From: Semisulcospira habei
Lineage: Eukaryota; Mollusca; Gastropoda; Semisulcospiridae
Direction of reading: 5' to 3'
Assembly (NCBI GenBank): GCA_036245525.1
Contig: BTPG01000005.1
Coordinates: forward strand, 119,098,007-119,162,006
DNA length: 64,000 nucleotides
Numbering within the stretch: position 1 is the stretch's first letter; each line of letters opens with the position of its first letter. The notes under the pieces are model-generated. The model ran no database searches and was not told where the DNA came from. It saw only the letters and a program-made list of their open reading frames with translations. Below are positions 46,105 to 56,304 of this stretch, in pieces. Position numbers and translations under genes: made by a program.

Positions 46105-46345
46105 CTGCATATAAAATGGGTCAACGGCTTTGGGTGTTACTGGCAATGTGGAGACTTCTGTTTTTGATGATGGAGTGTTTAATTTTTTGGTCACTGTACG
46201 AGTCTGTGGCTTGTATTTTTTGTATAATTGGTAAGCTACAAAACCAGATCCGACAACAAATGCGGCAACTACATATTTTGCTGTTTCAGAATTAGACTGG
46301 GTTGAAGGTCTTTCATTGATGTGGGTGTAACAGGGGTGATGAAAG
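46105..46345 (-). pseudogene. Short membrane-anchor frame lacking its own start
   Basis: Too short to show as a complete open frame. Right to left it reads RPSTQSNSETAKYVVAAFVV, GSGFVAYQLYKKYKPQTRTV and on to FYMQ and a stop at about 46,105. One clear hydrophobic anchor followed by a basic tail. No ATG precedes it in frame; an ATG lies in the neighbouring frame (MKDLQPSL, about 46,323), so a small shift in between is likely. It overlaps the end of the upstream gene. Confidence 0.5.
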
Positions 46346-47044
46346 CCCTGCCAGTTCTGACAGTCCTAACGGTTCTAACGGTGTTGACGGCGGGTCACTT
46401 ACATGAACCTTTTCTGTTAGTGCCTGTAGCTGTAACTTTTTCTGCTTGTTCCATTCGGCTAGCCTTTTCCCTGCTTGAACCCTTCCTGCATTTTTAATTT
46501 TTGTCACTGTGTGAATTGAGGTCTGGGCAGGGTCCGGTACAGTGTTCTCTGTGGGGTCGTTTGAGGGGTCGTCTGTTGGTCGTCCATTTTGTTCAGCAAA
46601 AATATTTAATTTTGTAAAATCGATATGACTCCCAGTTATTAATAAAGTTATGACAGGTGCGAGATAATTACCAAACCTGTAAAACAACTGGCATGCCAAT
46701 TTACCTATTGTATTTGAAACTATGGGGTTACTCTCTAGGTCGTGTGATAAGGTATCAATGTCTACAGGCAAAAAGTGATTGACTGCTTTTGAATATAGGC
46801 ATACAATAGATCTGCTCAAATCTTGGATCATTACTGAAGAAATGTGGTTATCATATTTTAAAAAAAGTTGATTTAATTCATCAGCCGAGAGTGAATTAAT
46901 ATCATCAGTTGAATAGTGCTTGCCGAGATATGCCTTCGACTTACCTGAAACAATTACTGAAAAGATTTGTTCTCGTTTTGATTCTAAATCTTTGTTCTGT
47001 AAAGCGCCGATATCACTCAATAATAACAATTCTTCAGATATCAT
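46313..47044 (-). CDS. Rightmost Polinton gene, unknown function
   Basis: About 243 residues from the ATG at 47,044 (AAAATGATATCTG); an upstream ATG at 47,056 is possible. The N-terminal half is helical and acidic. A hydrophobic patch (NYLAPVITLLITGSH, about 139-153) precedes a polar linker (DDPSNDPTENTVPDP) and a basic segment, GRVQAGKRLAEWNKQKKLQL (about 190-209). That 'AGKRLAEWN' block looks like a DNA- or membrane-proximal basic helix and seems familiar from other Polintons. The last residues (LLHPHQ) may be frame-altered. Role unknown. Confidence 0.68.
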   Translation of the reverse strand: MISEELLLLSDIGALQNKDLESKREQIFSVIVSGKSKAYLGKHYSTDDINSLSADELNQLFLKYDNHISSVMIQDLSRSIVCLYSKAVNHFLPVDIDTLSHDLESNPIVSNTIGKLACQLFYRFGNYLAPVITLLITGSHIDFTKLNIFAEQNGRPTDDPSNDPTENTVPDPAQTSIHTVTKIKNAGRVQAGKRLAEWNKQKKLQLQALTEKVHVSDPPSTPLEPLGLSELAGLSSPLLHPHQ

Positions 47045-47174
47045 TTTATAATGCAATTTTAAAAAAACAACTTTATAAACACATTTGTTCCTTTGACAGT
47101 AAACCAGGCATAAATATATAAGCCCTTACATGTAGAACCGTTTTGTAAATGACTGCTCTCTTTTGAAAAGTAAT

Positions 47175-47446
47175 ATGTCCCCCTGTTGATCTTTGACATC
47201 ACTTAGCGATTTGAAAGGCCTTTGACAGCTGAGAGCTTTTCAAAAGCACAGTCCCGTTGCGGCTGAGTGTCTGAATTGAAAAGGAATGAAATGTGACCAC
47301 GCTATTGAATAGCAGGGTGTGAGGGGGACATAAAGGGCGATCAACAGTGACACCACCTGTCAGATTAGACTCAGGCTTACGGTAAATTGTGCTGGCATGA
47401 GTGTCTGTAAGTAAGTGTGTTTGTAAGTGTGTACGTCTGTTTGTAA

Positions 47447-47478
<32 letters not shown>

Positions 47479-48404
47479 TGTCTGTGCGTCTGTTTGTTTG
47501 TTTGTGTGTGTGTGTGTGTGTGTTAGATATTACTTGTTAGTTTCTTATACATCTGTTTTCCAGCTGCCTGTATAGTGCAGAGTATAGGCCACCGTTTGAT
47601 TTCTCAGGAACCAGTCATGATTATATTAAGTCAACTTCGAAACAAGCCGTCTTCTTGAGTATATTGACACCTTCAGTAATAGCCTTTTCAAAAGCCTTAG
47701 AGCCGGCTTATTCATAAACTGAAGTGTACCCTCACACTGAAGAGCGGCGTGCCTCTGAGCGACGCGTGGCCGCAACGATAAGGCAACACAGGTGGCTTAC
47801 AAATGGCATGCGCCACAGATTAAGACCTTGTAACGTACTCGCTGAGATCTTTCATGAATATCGAGATAGGGGTGGTACATATTGAGAAACTATCAAGATA
47901 GGTTTTGTGAATACAGACTTAAGCATGGCGCATATCGATCTAGCAGCTATGAATATCGATATAGGAATGGTACATATTGATCTAGCTATGAATACAGACT
48001 CCAGCATGGTGCATATCGATCTAGCAGCTATGAATACATTGTAAGTGCTAGGCATATTTTATTCTGACGCGTCGTGTCCTTTCATGCCTAGAGTGCTGAC
48101 GACGGGCTGTGTTTACGTACATAGTAACATTGCGACATCGGACATATGAGCTAATTAAGAGAGAGAAAGAAAGAGAGAATTGAAGTATTATTAACACAAT
48201 GACTGAGTTAACCCTCTTAATTATAATTTTTTTGATTTTCATAAAATTGTGGTTGTTTAAATAAAAATGATTTAGGGGTAACTTCCAATGGTATTTACTA
48301 TGTGTGGGGGACATGGATAATGGAGGGTCAAAAAGTTATAATTAAGAGGGTTAACTCAGTCATTATGATAATGGAGCTTCAATTCTCTCTTTCTTTCTCT
48401 CTCT
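47175..48404 (-). repeat. Polinton terminal inverted repeat, right
   Basis: Inverted copy of 31,741-32,894, about 75 bases longer. The extra length comes from a partial tandem duplication of roughly 90 bases (about 47,935-48,030) that repeats TCGATCTAGCAGCTATGAAT. The outer 250 bases form the same self-complementary unit as on the left. Confidence 0.93.
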
Positions 48405-48410
48405 GGAGTC
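48405..48410. repeat. Polinton target-site duplication, right (GGAGTC)
   Basis: Exact copy of 31,735-31,740. Confidence 0.93.
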
Positions 48411-49007
48411 AGTTGAAGGTTTTGTTGTCCTTATGTACGGCAAAACTAACCGACCTGCAATTTAAGTCAAAGCAGCAAGGCAGGTTCTATTTGACAGACA
48501 GTATGGAGACATCTAGAGGCCATATTACCAACGGCAGATGCACTGATGTTACACGTCGTCCACGCAACGTCACATGTTTTAAAATCTTTAAATCTTTTAT
48601 TTCGATCGTTTAACTTTTCTTTGATTTTAGGAATTTTTCAAATAGCTTTGTAATTAGTTATTAGTTTATAAGGAAATGGAAAAGGGTTGATGGGTGCAGT
48701 ATATTTACTTGCCATTATGGAATAAAGTATTATCAATCGTTTCAATATGAATATTATCAATCGTTTGGATATAAATCATTTATATATTTATTAATAACAG
48801 GGCACTCATACCGAACTCTTTCATTCTAGACTTTGCAGATAGCCGCTTATAATTACACGGCACGTGTCAAATGAGTTAACGCCTTAAATGATGCCTGAAA
48901 AACCACCCCAGACCCAGTGCGACAGTATACAGGACGAGAAGGACTGTGACCTCCCTGTCTTCTCTGGGTAGGCGGTCCATTCGTCTTTTCTGTCTGCCGT
49001 GAAAAGT

Positions 49008-49181
49008 ATGGAAAGAAGTACCCAACGGAGAAAGAAATACGCTTAGAAAAGACGGGTACAACACAATTTATTAATATTTCGGGTAAATACCCTTTGTCAA
49101 AATAGACAAACAAACAGAGAAAAAAAAAAGCTTTGTGTATTAGACACTCAGCCTATTTCGTGCCCAAGGGTAATCCCCGTG

Positions 49182-49271
<90 letters not shown>

Positions 49272-49605
49272 CGCGCTCTCTCTCTGGCCTCACACACACG
49301 CATTTACTTTTGCTCGCTCCTGCGCGCGCTTACACACACTCTTGTCTCTCGTGTTCAGTTTCTCTCCGAGTCTCTCTCTTATGAGTTTTTCGTTGACGTC
49401 ATTTTTACTTTTTCCGCACTTTTGTTCTTCCTTTCTTTTCACCTCCTTCAGTTGCCACATTCATTCTGCGAATGAAGATAAGTAGCGGCTGATCTCTCTG
49501 TTTGTTTGTCTATTTTGACAAAGGGTATTTACTCGAAATATTAATAAATTGTGTTGTACCCGTCTTTTCTAAGCGTGTTTCTTTCTCTGTTGGGTACTTC
49601 TTTGC
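49008..49605. repeat. Fold-back element with separated arms
   Basis: Left arm 49,008-49,121 (GAAGTACCCAACGGAGAAAG to CAAACAAACAGAG) and right arm 49,493-49,605 (CTCTGTTTGTTTGTCTATTT to GTTGGGTACTTC) are complements with few mismatches. The spacer holds a CT microsatellite, a GC run and CA-rich sequence. Related to the compact palindrome at 9079-9173. Confidence 0.85.
49180..49285. repeat. CT and GC dinucleotide tract
   Basis: CT repeat, then a GC repeat (49,256-49,276), then CT again. The GC part could form Z-DNA in principle. Confidence 0.93.
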
Positions 49606-49671
49606 ATTTTACACGCTTGGCAGTCACCTTTTTGGTCTGGATTGATTAAATATGGAGAACAAATTGGTCAG

Positions 49672-49750
49672 TTAACTCATTCCAGACGCGCCGCATACGG
49701 ATAGGCGGTAGCAACCGCATATCCGGATGAGCACGTCTAGAATGAGTTAA
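49672..49750. repeat. TTAA-bounded hairpin, family C
   Basis: TTAACTCATTCCAGACGCGC to a near-complement ending CTAGAATGAGTTAA. Confidence 0.82.
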
Positions 49751-49757
49751 CACATTC

Positions 49758-49960
49758 TGTGCCCCTTCGCACCCCCACCCCCCAAAAAATCACTTCCCAA
49801 CTACAACAGGCAACGAATCTCTTAAGCCTCCGCAGATCACGAGGCTTATGCGGCTCGCACCCCCACCCCGCAAAAATCACTTCCCAACTACAACAGGCAA
49901 CGAATCTCTTAAGCCCCCGCAGCTCAGGAGGCTTATGAGGCTCGTTGCTTCTCGCTAGCC
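49758..49960. repeat. Short tandem duplication, about 100 bp
   Basis: CTCGCACCCCCACCCC, AAATCACTTCCCAACTACAA and CGAATCTCTTAAGC(C) occur twice, at about 49,767-49,850 and 49,854-49,940. Each holds an inverted AAGCCTCCGCAG...GAGGCTTATG core. Confidence 0.75.
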
Positions 49961-50169
49961 CCATTTATATCAGAGTTCCTTGGATAAATATATGTTTATT
50001 TGAAGCTGCATTTACCATGATTTCACGAACATGATATCCGGCTTTGGAAGTATTAAAAAACAAAAAACAAACGATGTCGTGATTTTCATTTTGATGGATT
50101 GGCGGGTCCTGTGGCTGCAATTACCAAAGTGTCAATGTACGGCAGAATCAAAATAGCAAAATTATCTCT

Positions 50170-50236
50170 GTGCTTGTCTGTGATTTTGGACCTTAAGGGA
50201 TAGAACCGGAAAGGTCCATAATCAAAGACCAGCAAA
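50170..50236. repeat. Hairpin repeat, family F
   Basis: GTGCTTGTCTGTGATTTTGG and a diverged complement ending AAAGACCAGCA. Confidence 0.7.
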
Positions 50237-50606
50237 ACCTGAGTCGTATTTTGTTAAATGAGCATCCTCTGGCGGCTATTTTGAAAGGTTTCATATTTTG
50301 ATTTTGACCACGGAACCACATGTCTCTGTCAAAGATGTTTTTGGGCCATGTCTGTTTAGAGTTACAGTGAAGAGTGCAAAAATACAGTTTTAAACAACAA
50401 AGGGGGGGGGGGGGAGAGATGCATTCTGTTGAGCAAAAGGCCATCGGGCCGTCGTCGGGGTCCTTTGCATTGATTTAGAAATCCACCGGGTTGTTGTATA
50501 TAGCGTGTAAGGGTTGCTGTGAACGATGACATGAAATGTACGCGTGTTTACATCAGTATAATCAATCTGATGGCATACCAGTAATGAATTCAGCTTTTAT
50601 GGCTTG

Positions 50607-50611
<5 letters not shown>

Positions 50612-50648
<37 letters not shown>

Positions 50649-50734
50649 CAGACAGACAGACAGACAGACAGAGATAGACAGACAGACAGACAGACAGAGA
50701 TAGACAGACATACAGAGAGAGAGAGAGAGAGAGA
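50612..50734. repeat. GA and GACA microsatellite
   Basis: GA tract followed by GACA tetramers and GA again, at the 3' end of the minus-strand LINE. Confidence 0.95.
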
Positions 50735-52240
50735 ATCAATGAATCAATGAATCAATGAAACTTTATTTTACAACGGTTTAGGCATTGACATCGTCATCGA
50801 CACAGCCATTTTACAAACCTGCCGTTGCTAACAACTACAAGACTAACTACAAATATACATACATATAAGTAAACATAATACTTGCAAAGAGATGACAACA
50901 CTATTCACATAGACAGACATATTCATAGACTCACAGACACCCCCCACCCCACCCACCCCCCCTTCACACATAGAGCTAAGTAGTCCAAATGATAAATGAA
51001 AAGGATAACAGACTTAATTGGGAATAAATTGGACCCAGCATAAAAAGAAACATATAATACAAGTGGTTAAGTCATCCCTACGAGTGATCCACAAAATATT
51101 TGCAGATACCCTTTTTAAAACAGGCTAGCGAGGAGGCGGATTTTACATGGTCGGGAAGGGCATTCCAGATAAGTGCCCCTGAGAAGGATAAGCTAGTTTT
51201 ATATAGATCGATCCTTGGTTTTGGGACTATGAAAAGCTTTCTGATGTTTCCAAGCTTGGACTCAGACTTACGGAACAAAGTGGATATGTACTCAGGTGTT
51301 TTGCGTTTCCACACTTTGAACATAAAGATTGCTTTGTTATATTTAAAATGATCTTGAAGTGGCAGGAGACCTGCTTTTGAGAGCTTTTCTTCAGTGCTTA
51401 GGTGTGGATCAGGGCAGATTATTTTGGCCGCTCGTCTGTGTAGGGAATTGAGTCTCTTTAAATGGACCTCACTACACCCATCCCATACCGATGACGCGTA
51501 ATCGATATAAGAACGTATGTGAGCGTTATAAAATAGTTTACGGGTATCTGAATCAGTATAATATTTCAGTTTTGATAACATAAAGAGATTTTTGGCTACT
51601 ATTTTGCATAAGGCGTCTGTATGAGCTTGCCATTTTAGCTGACTGTCGATTGTAATCCCCAGTACTCGATGTTCATTTACCTGTTCTACCTGACTACCTT
51701 TAAGTGAAAGGTTAAGTAATAGAGGCATTATCTGCTGTTTTTGGCGCGTGGCGACTACCATCGATTTCGTTTTGGCTGGATGAACAACCATAGAATTGTT
51801 TATACACCAAGCTGATACTTCATGAAGACTTTGTTGTAGGTTGTCGGAAATTACCTGTATATCTTTACTAGTAGTATGAACTGAGGTGTCGTCAGCAAAA
51901 AGGTCGCATTGTACATCTTGGCAAGTAATATGTAGAGGCAAATCATTGATAAATAAGCAAAACAGTAGAGGGCCCAGTACAGACCCTTGGGGCACACCGA
52001 AGCTTACATCTTTGAAAGAGGAGTATGAGCCATGAACAAGAACCTTTTGTTTTCTTTTAGTAAGGTAAGATGTGAAAAAAGCAACTGCGTCTCCGTTATT
52101 GAGGTATGTGTGAAGCTTAGCAGTCAGAATAGTATGGTTAATCAGATCAAAAGCATTCTTAAAATCCAGATAGACTACTCCTGTTAATTGTGACTTATTC
52201 ATACCCTTGAGCCATGTGTCAACAAGGCGTGTAAGTGCTG
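50735..52240 (-). mobile_element. CR1/Jockey-like LINE, 5'-truncated, well preserved
   Basis: Minus-strand element whose 3' end is a run of TTCATTGA octamers (50,735-50,760) after an ATAAAGTTTCATTGA end, next to a GA microsatellite. The 5' end is cut within the reverse transcriptase near 52,205-52,240, beside a second GA microsatellite. Related to the LINE at 0.2-3.7 kb through the last 100 residues. Confidence 0.85.
51078..52202 (-). CDS. Reverse transcriptase fragment, open 374-codon frame
   Basis: From just before RT motif A to the natural stop without any break. It has VVYLDFKNAFDLINH (about 9-23), FGVPQGSVLGPLLF (about 68-81), LFADDTSVH (intact catalytic pair, about 103-111), HPAKTKSMVV, HRVLGITIDSQLKW, SYIDYASSVWDGCS and the tail PRIDLYKTSLSFSGALIWNA. 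The endonuclease and the first RT motifs are missing because of 5' truncation, so the frame is a remnant, though a recent one. The ATG at 52,202 is simply the first in the fragment. Confidence 0.85.
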   Translation of the reverse strand: MNKSQLTGVVYLDFKNAFDLINHTILTAKLHTYLNNGDAVAFFTSYLTKRKQKVLVHGSYSSFKDVSFGVPQGSVLGPLLFCLFINDLPLHITCQDVQCDLFADDTSVHTTSKDIQVISDNLQQSLHEVSAWCINNSMVVHPAKTKSMVVATRQKQQIMPLLLNLSLKGSQVEQVNEHRVLGITIDSQLKWQAHTDALCKIVAKNLFMLSKLKYYTDSDTRKLFYNAHIRSYIDYASSVWDGCSEVHLKRLNSLHRRAAKIICPDPHLSTEEKLSKAGLLPLQDHFKYNKAIFMFKVWKRKTPEYISTLFRKSESKLGNIRKLFIVPKPRIDLYKTSLSFSGALIWNALPDHVKSASSLACFKKGICKYFVDHS

Positions 52241-52267
52241 TGTGCTGTGTGGCATGCTGTGTGGCAT

Positions 52268-52362
<95 letters not shown>
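52268..52362. repeat. GA microsatellite
   Basis: Nearly pure GA tract between two minus-strand LINE fragments. Confidence 0.97.
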
Positions 52363-52366
<4 letters not shown>

Positions 52367-52402
52367 CTATGCTCTTTTGGCTTGACTTCGCGAACGAAGA
52401 TT

Positions 52403-53240
52403 CTATAGGGGTTGTCCACGATGTCTGCAGGCATGCTCATGACTGCGGCGGCCGATCCGGGACAGGCAGGTTCGACCGCAGTGGCTGCAGGTTAAGGTCT
52501 GGCCAGGGTTCTGAGTTGCGGCATCTCTGTTTTTTCTCCTGAGCCGCTTGTCTTTAAGGCTAGCTCTGCGAGAGTCCTCAAAGGAGACAGCTGCCTTGTA
52601 AATAGTGGAGCGCCAGGTGTCACGATCCGCAGCAAGTGAAGACCACTGGCGGTGGTCGATTTGGCAGGCACTAAGTGACTTCTTGAGACAGTCTTTGTAT
52701 CTCTTCTTTGGTGCCCCTCTGTCTCTGTGTCCAGTGGCGAGCTCACCGAAAAGCGTAATCTTGGGTAGGCGATGATACTCCATCCTGGAGACGTGCCCAC
52801 CCCAGCTGTGTCCGCAGCAGCAAAGCCTCGATGCTCACAGTTTCTGCCTGTTCAAGGACCTCGACGTTTGTGACATAGTCACTCCAGTGAATGCCAAGGA
52901 TTGTACGCAGGCAGCGCTGGTGGAAGCGTTCGAGGAGTCGTAGTTGGCTGCGGTAGAGGGCCCAGGACTCGGAATACTACAGCAGGGTGGTGAGGACGAC
53001 AGCTCTGTACACGCTGATCTTGGTGCCTGTTTTCAGCTGTTGATTGTGCCACACCCGCTTGTATAGACGCGCGAAAGCGCTGTTTGCTTTTGCTAGCCTG
53101 CTGTCCAGCTTAGCGTCTGACGTAATGATGCTGCCAAGGTAGGTAAACTGGTGCACTGACTTCAGTTCAGACTCGCCGATAGTGATGTGGTGAGGGCGAT
53201 GCTCTACCTTGGGTGCCGGCTGATGGAGGACCTCTGTCTT
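52403..53240 (-). pseudogene. RTE-type LINE C-terminal part, degraded
   Basis: Right to left the pieces are VLHQPAPKVEHRPHHITIG, HQFTYLGSIITSDAKLDSRL (about 53,150-53,090), a VYRAVVLTTLL segment with a stop, YSESWALYRSQLRLLERFHQ (about 52,970-52,910) and WSDYVTNVEVLEQAE, then after a shift MEYHRLPKITLFGELATGHR and a C-terminal C2H2-like finger, CSHCGRTCLSRIGRRSHEHAC (about 52,500-52,435). Same family type as 12.6-14.0 kb, including the zinc finger, but older. 5'-truncated. Confidence 0.78.
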
Positions 53241-53339
53241 TTTCTATGCACACTGGTCACATTTATATTATCGTTTGTAATAACTCGTTCTGTATGTAAT
53301 TTCTCTACGAAAATGTTGATTTCCTGCGAACTTATGCCA

Positions 53340-53406
53340 TCAAGATATTTTGATCCTCATGATCCCCCGCTGCACAGTGGGGCTCATATGGATGTATGCC
53401 TCTTGC
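53340..53406. repeat. Hairpin repeat, family A (diverged)
   Basis: TTTGATCCTCATGATCCCCC and GGGGCTCATATGGATGTATG, ending in CCTCTTGCA. Confidence 0.7.
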
Positions 53407-54002
53407 AGACGGCGATCGCTCGCCGAAAGAATCTCCAGGCATGACCGGAAGCGGATATGCACACGCGTCGCGCAGACGCAGATTGTCTGGGCGATCGGTG
53501 ACACGGAAGGCACACACCGCATGCGGTCGACACTTTGGGTTCGGCTATTTTTTTGTTGTTGTTGTTGGTTTTTTTTTGTTGTTGCGTTGGCGTCATTCTT
53601 GAATTAATCATGTCTGTGTTGGTCTGTAATTTTTACCTAACGGCGCCAATGAGATGCCCCCGTCCTGCGTGAATCATGTAGAATTGATTCAGAATCGTGT
53701 TTCCCACACTTACGGTGTAAATATAAGCATGCAGTAAATCTCTCGTACATATGATGGAGGTAGTTATTAGAGTTTTAACTGCTTGACTGCTGAGAAAAAG
53801 TGTGCACGATCCAAATGCAAAAGACATATATCCTAATGAGCCTCTGCGAATGTAGGGATTGATGAGGATCTATGCTTTCTGTTGGAACCAATTTGGATCC
53901 ATGTTTCTAGGACGGTTGTAGTTTTTGGTCTTTAAATGAACACAGATTTCAGAAACAAACTATGCATCCAGTGGCAGGGAAGGGTTAGGTAGTCATAAGG
54001 GG

Positions 54003-54094
54003 TTAACCCTTTGCGCGTCGGTAGCGATTTTAGTCGCGATGATTCCTGTAGGAATCATCGCGACTAAAACCGCTAGCGACACGCAAAGGGGTAA
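54003..54094. repeat. TTAA-bounded hairpin, family B
   Basis: TTAACCCTTTGCGCGTCGGT and ACACGCAAAGGGGTAA with the ATTCCTGTAGGAAT centre. The right TTAA is changed by one base. Confidence 0.88.
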
Positions 54095-54765
54095 CGCAGA
54101 GTAGCGATCAAGACCATCTCACGGCATGCACGATTAACACATAGAAGGCAGCTAAAGCCATCTCATCATAGGGAGGTGTTGGTAGGGAGTGGCAAAGGGG
54201 TTGGGTGGTGGTGTTGGGTGGGGGGTGGGGTGGAGAGCAGATATAAACATGGTCTAGATTCCACATCATCGCTTGTTTGATTGCCAAAGGTCACACGAAG
54301 TTTCACGGAGAGACACCAAGCTTCTCAGACACGAGACTACACTCGTACATGCATCAAGCCTTGAAAATACATACTTGCATCTACACAGAATACATTCCAA
54401 GTTAGGACCTATAGCACAGACCAAGGTAGGATCTAGTTCTTCACGTGTCTAAAAACGATGAAAGCGATTCCCCTCGGTATGCACACTTATCAATCACTAC
54501 CCTTGAGAGATCACGTTCAATCCAGTTGGCATTGAAGGTGAAAGGGCTCAGGCGTCCCAGAATCTAGCCGAACAATGCTGCTATTAGAAGGCAAGAGACA
54601 GTAGGTCCATTTTTGTGAAAAACGAGATCAGGGCAGAATGTTTATCGTTGACTACACAATATCATCTCGTCGTATGACTTGTCTGGGTAAATCCTAGATG
54701 GAACCTCCAGTAATTCCTCGATCCCCATCTGAGGAGCAGGGATGCACATCATTCAATGGGTTTAA

Positions 54766-54830
54766 CAAGAAGCATAGATCCTCATGAGCCCAGCAAGTTT
54801 GAGATGGCTCATGAGGATCAATGCTTTTTG
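54766..54830. repeat. Hairpin repeat, family A
   Basis: CAAGAAGCATAGATCCTCAT and ATGAGGATCAATGCTTTTTG. Confidence 0.8.
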
Positions 54831-54996
54831 CACGTGAACGCTTTCAAAGCAGTAACTTGTGACCGAGGCGCTTGTTCAGATTTTTTTTTTTAAGGGAACC
54901 GCGTCTAGTTTTTGATGACGCGCTCTTACATGAATAAGAGGGATTCACATCATTTAACCCTTTCACTGCCAAGAAAAGGGTGAGCACGATCCAACT

Positions 54997-55062
54997 GCAA
55001 GAGACATAGATCCTCATGAACCCCCGCAGTCGCGGGGGCTTATTAGGATCAATGCCTCTTGC
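54997..55062. repeat. Hairpin repeat, family A
   Basis: GCAAGAGACATAGATCCTCA and TTAGGATCAATGCCTCTTGC, with CCCCGCAGTCGCGGGG at the centre. An outer TTAACCCTTTCACTGCC (54,956) matches the end of the composite repeat at 14.2 kb. Confidence 0.85.
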
Positions 55063-55746
55063 TGAGATCACTTAGTATCCATCTCCTTGGACAGCTGTGG
55101 CTTTTGGTGGTTGAATTAAGGAACGAAGTATGCTTTCACTGAGGGGTTAATAAATTCAACAAGACGCATAGACCCTCACAAGCCCTGGCAAGCGTTAGGG
55201 GGCTTATGAGAATCTATATTCTTATATTCCTATATGAACACGTTCAATCCAAGAATTTTCCATGCTTCTAAAGCTTATAGTTCGCGAGTATTTGGGAACC
55301 ATATCTGCTAGGTTTTTCATTACACACTAGCCCTCGCCTGAGGAAAACAGGGTTCACAACGCAAAATGGGTTCGGAGAGAACATAGATCCTCATAAGCCC
55401 AAGAAAACGTGCAGAGGCTCACGATAATCTATGCGTCTTGTATATGAACATATTAGATGCAGGAGCTTTCACTCGAAGGGTTTCTTGTTCAGAATATTTT
55501 GGGAACCATGTCTGGTTTTTGATGACGCACTCTTGTCTGAGGAGCATGGATGAAAATCACTGAGTGGGTTTAACAAAGAGGCATAGATCCTCATGAGCTT
55601 CTTGTGTATGAACACTTTCAATGCAGGAGTTTCGAGCGTGGTGTTTTTTTCGGAGTTTGTTTGTTTGCTTGTTTGTTTAATCATGTCTTGGTTTTAATGG
55701 CGCACTCTTGCAAGAAAAGAAGATATGAAAATCTCTAAATGGATGA

Positions 55747-55810
55747 GCAAGAGATATAGATCCTCATGAGCCCCCCTTGAGGGGATCTCATGAGGATCTA
55801 TGTCACTTGC
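55747..55810. repeat. Hairpin repeat, family A
   Basis: GCAAGAGATATAGATCCTCA and TGAGGATCTATGTCACTTGC, with CCCCCCTTGAGGGG at the centre. Confidence 0.85.
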
Positions 55811-56231
55811 AAATAGGATCGTATGATCGAAAAACGTATTGTTCACGAGTTTTCGGCCACCGTGTCTGGGTTTGGATGACACGCTCTTGCATATTTATGA
55901 ACATGACTAAAAAAGAATCGTCTGAGCGCTTTTAATATCAACTTCAAAATTGTAGACTGAACGTCCCGCGACCTCCTTCCACGGTGGAGCATGTGTGGAA
56001 ATTTGATTGTCAAAAGGCATATGCCATCTGATCCTAGTTTTTGCAGCTGCAGTGTTTTCATGAGGATGTATGCATCGTGCAGATCGGTGGGTGTTGTTTC
56101 GAGCCTGGGTGTGTAGAAACTGAGATGGGATTAGCTAGACGCAACTCTTTTTAGGCTGGGGCCCAATTTCCCACATCTGACAGGCGTCCTTTGACTAAAA
56201 CGGGCTTGTTGCGGGATATGTATGGGCCATT

Positions 56232-56304
56232 ACAGTTTAAGGGTAGCGCCAGATTAGCTTGGCGCCGGAGAGGCGGCAAGGTAATCTGGAGATACCTTTG
56301 AACT
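56232..56304. repeat. Hairpin repeat, family D
   Basis: CAGTTTAAGGGTAGCGCCAG and a complement ending CCTTTGAACTG. Confidence 0.75.

Larger units (their letters stand above)
31741..48404. mobile_element. Maverick/Polinton virus-like DNA transposon, full length
   Basis: A 16,664-bp element bounded by GGAGTC duplications. The ends begin AGAGAGAGAAAG and finish with the complement. TIRs are 1.15-1.23 kb. The gene content is that of Polintons: protein-primed DNA polymerase B, retrovirus-type integrase, A32-like packaging ATPase and capsid-like proteins, so it should be able to make virus particles when intact. Intergenic gaps are mostly under 100 bases, some genes overlap at their ends, and both strands are used. 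Damage is limited: six separate lesions in about 14 genes. No adenain-like protease was recognised, although most described Polintons have one. Confidence 0.96.
48411..50740. other. Non-coding stretch right of the Polinton
   Basis: No gene is supported. It holds a half-eroded family C hairpin (48,816-48,880), the split fold-back (49,008-49,605) with a CT/GC microsatellite, a family C hairpin (49,672-49,750), a duplicated 100-bp segment (49,758-49,960), a family F hairpin (50,170-50,236) and GA/GACA repeats (50,612-50,734). Confidence 0.6.
54660..55900. repeat. Degenerate tandem array carrying hairpins
   Basis: Five or more related units with the shared landmarks TAGATCCTCATGAG (family A core) and GAACCATGTCTGGTTTTTGA followed by GACGCACTCTTGC, at about 54,896, 55,290, 55,500, 55,680 and 55,858. 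Spacing varies from about 175 to 395 bases, partly from loss of hairpin arms. Confidence 0.75.
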
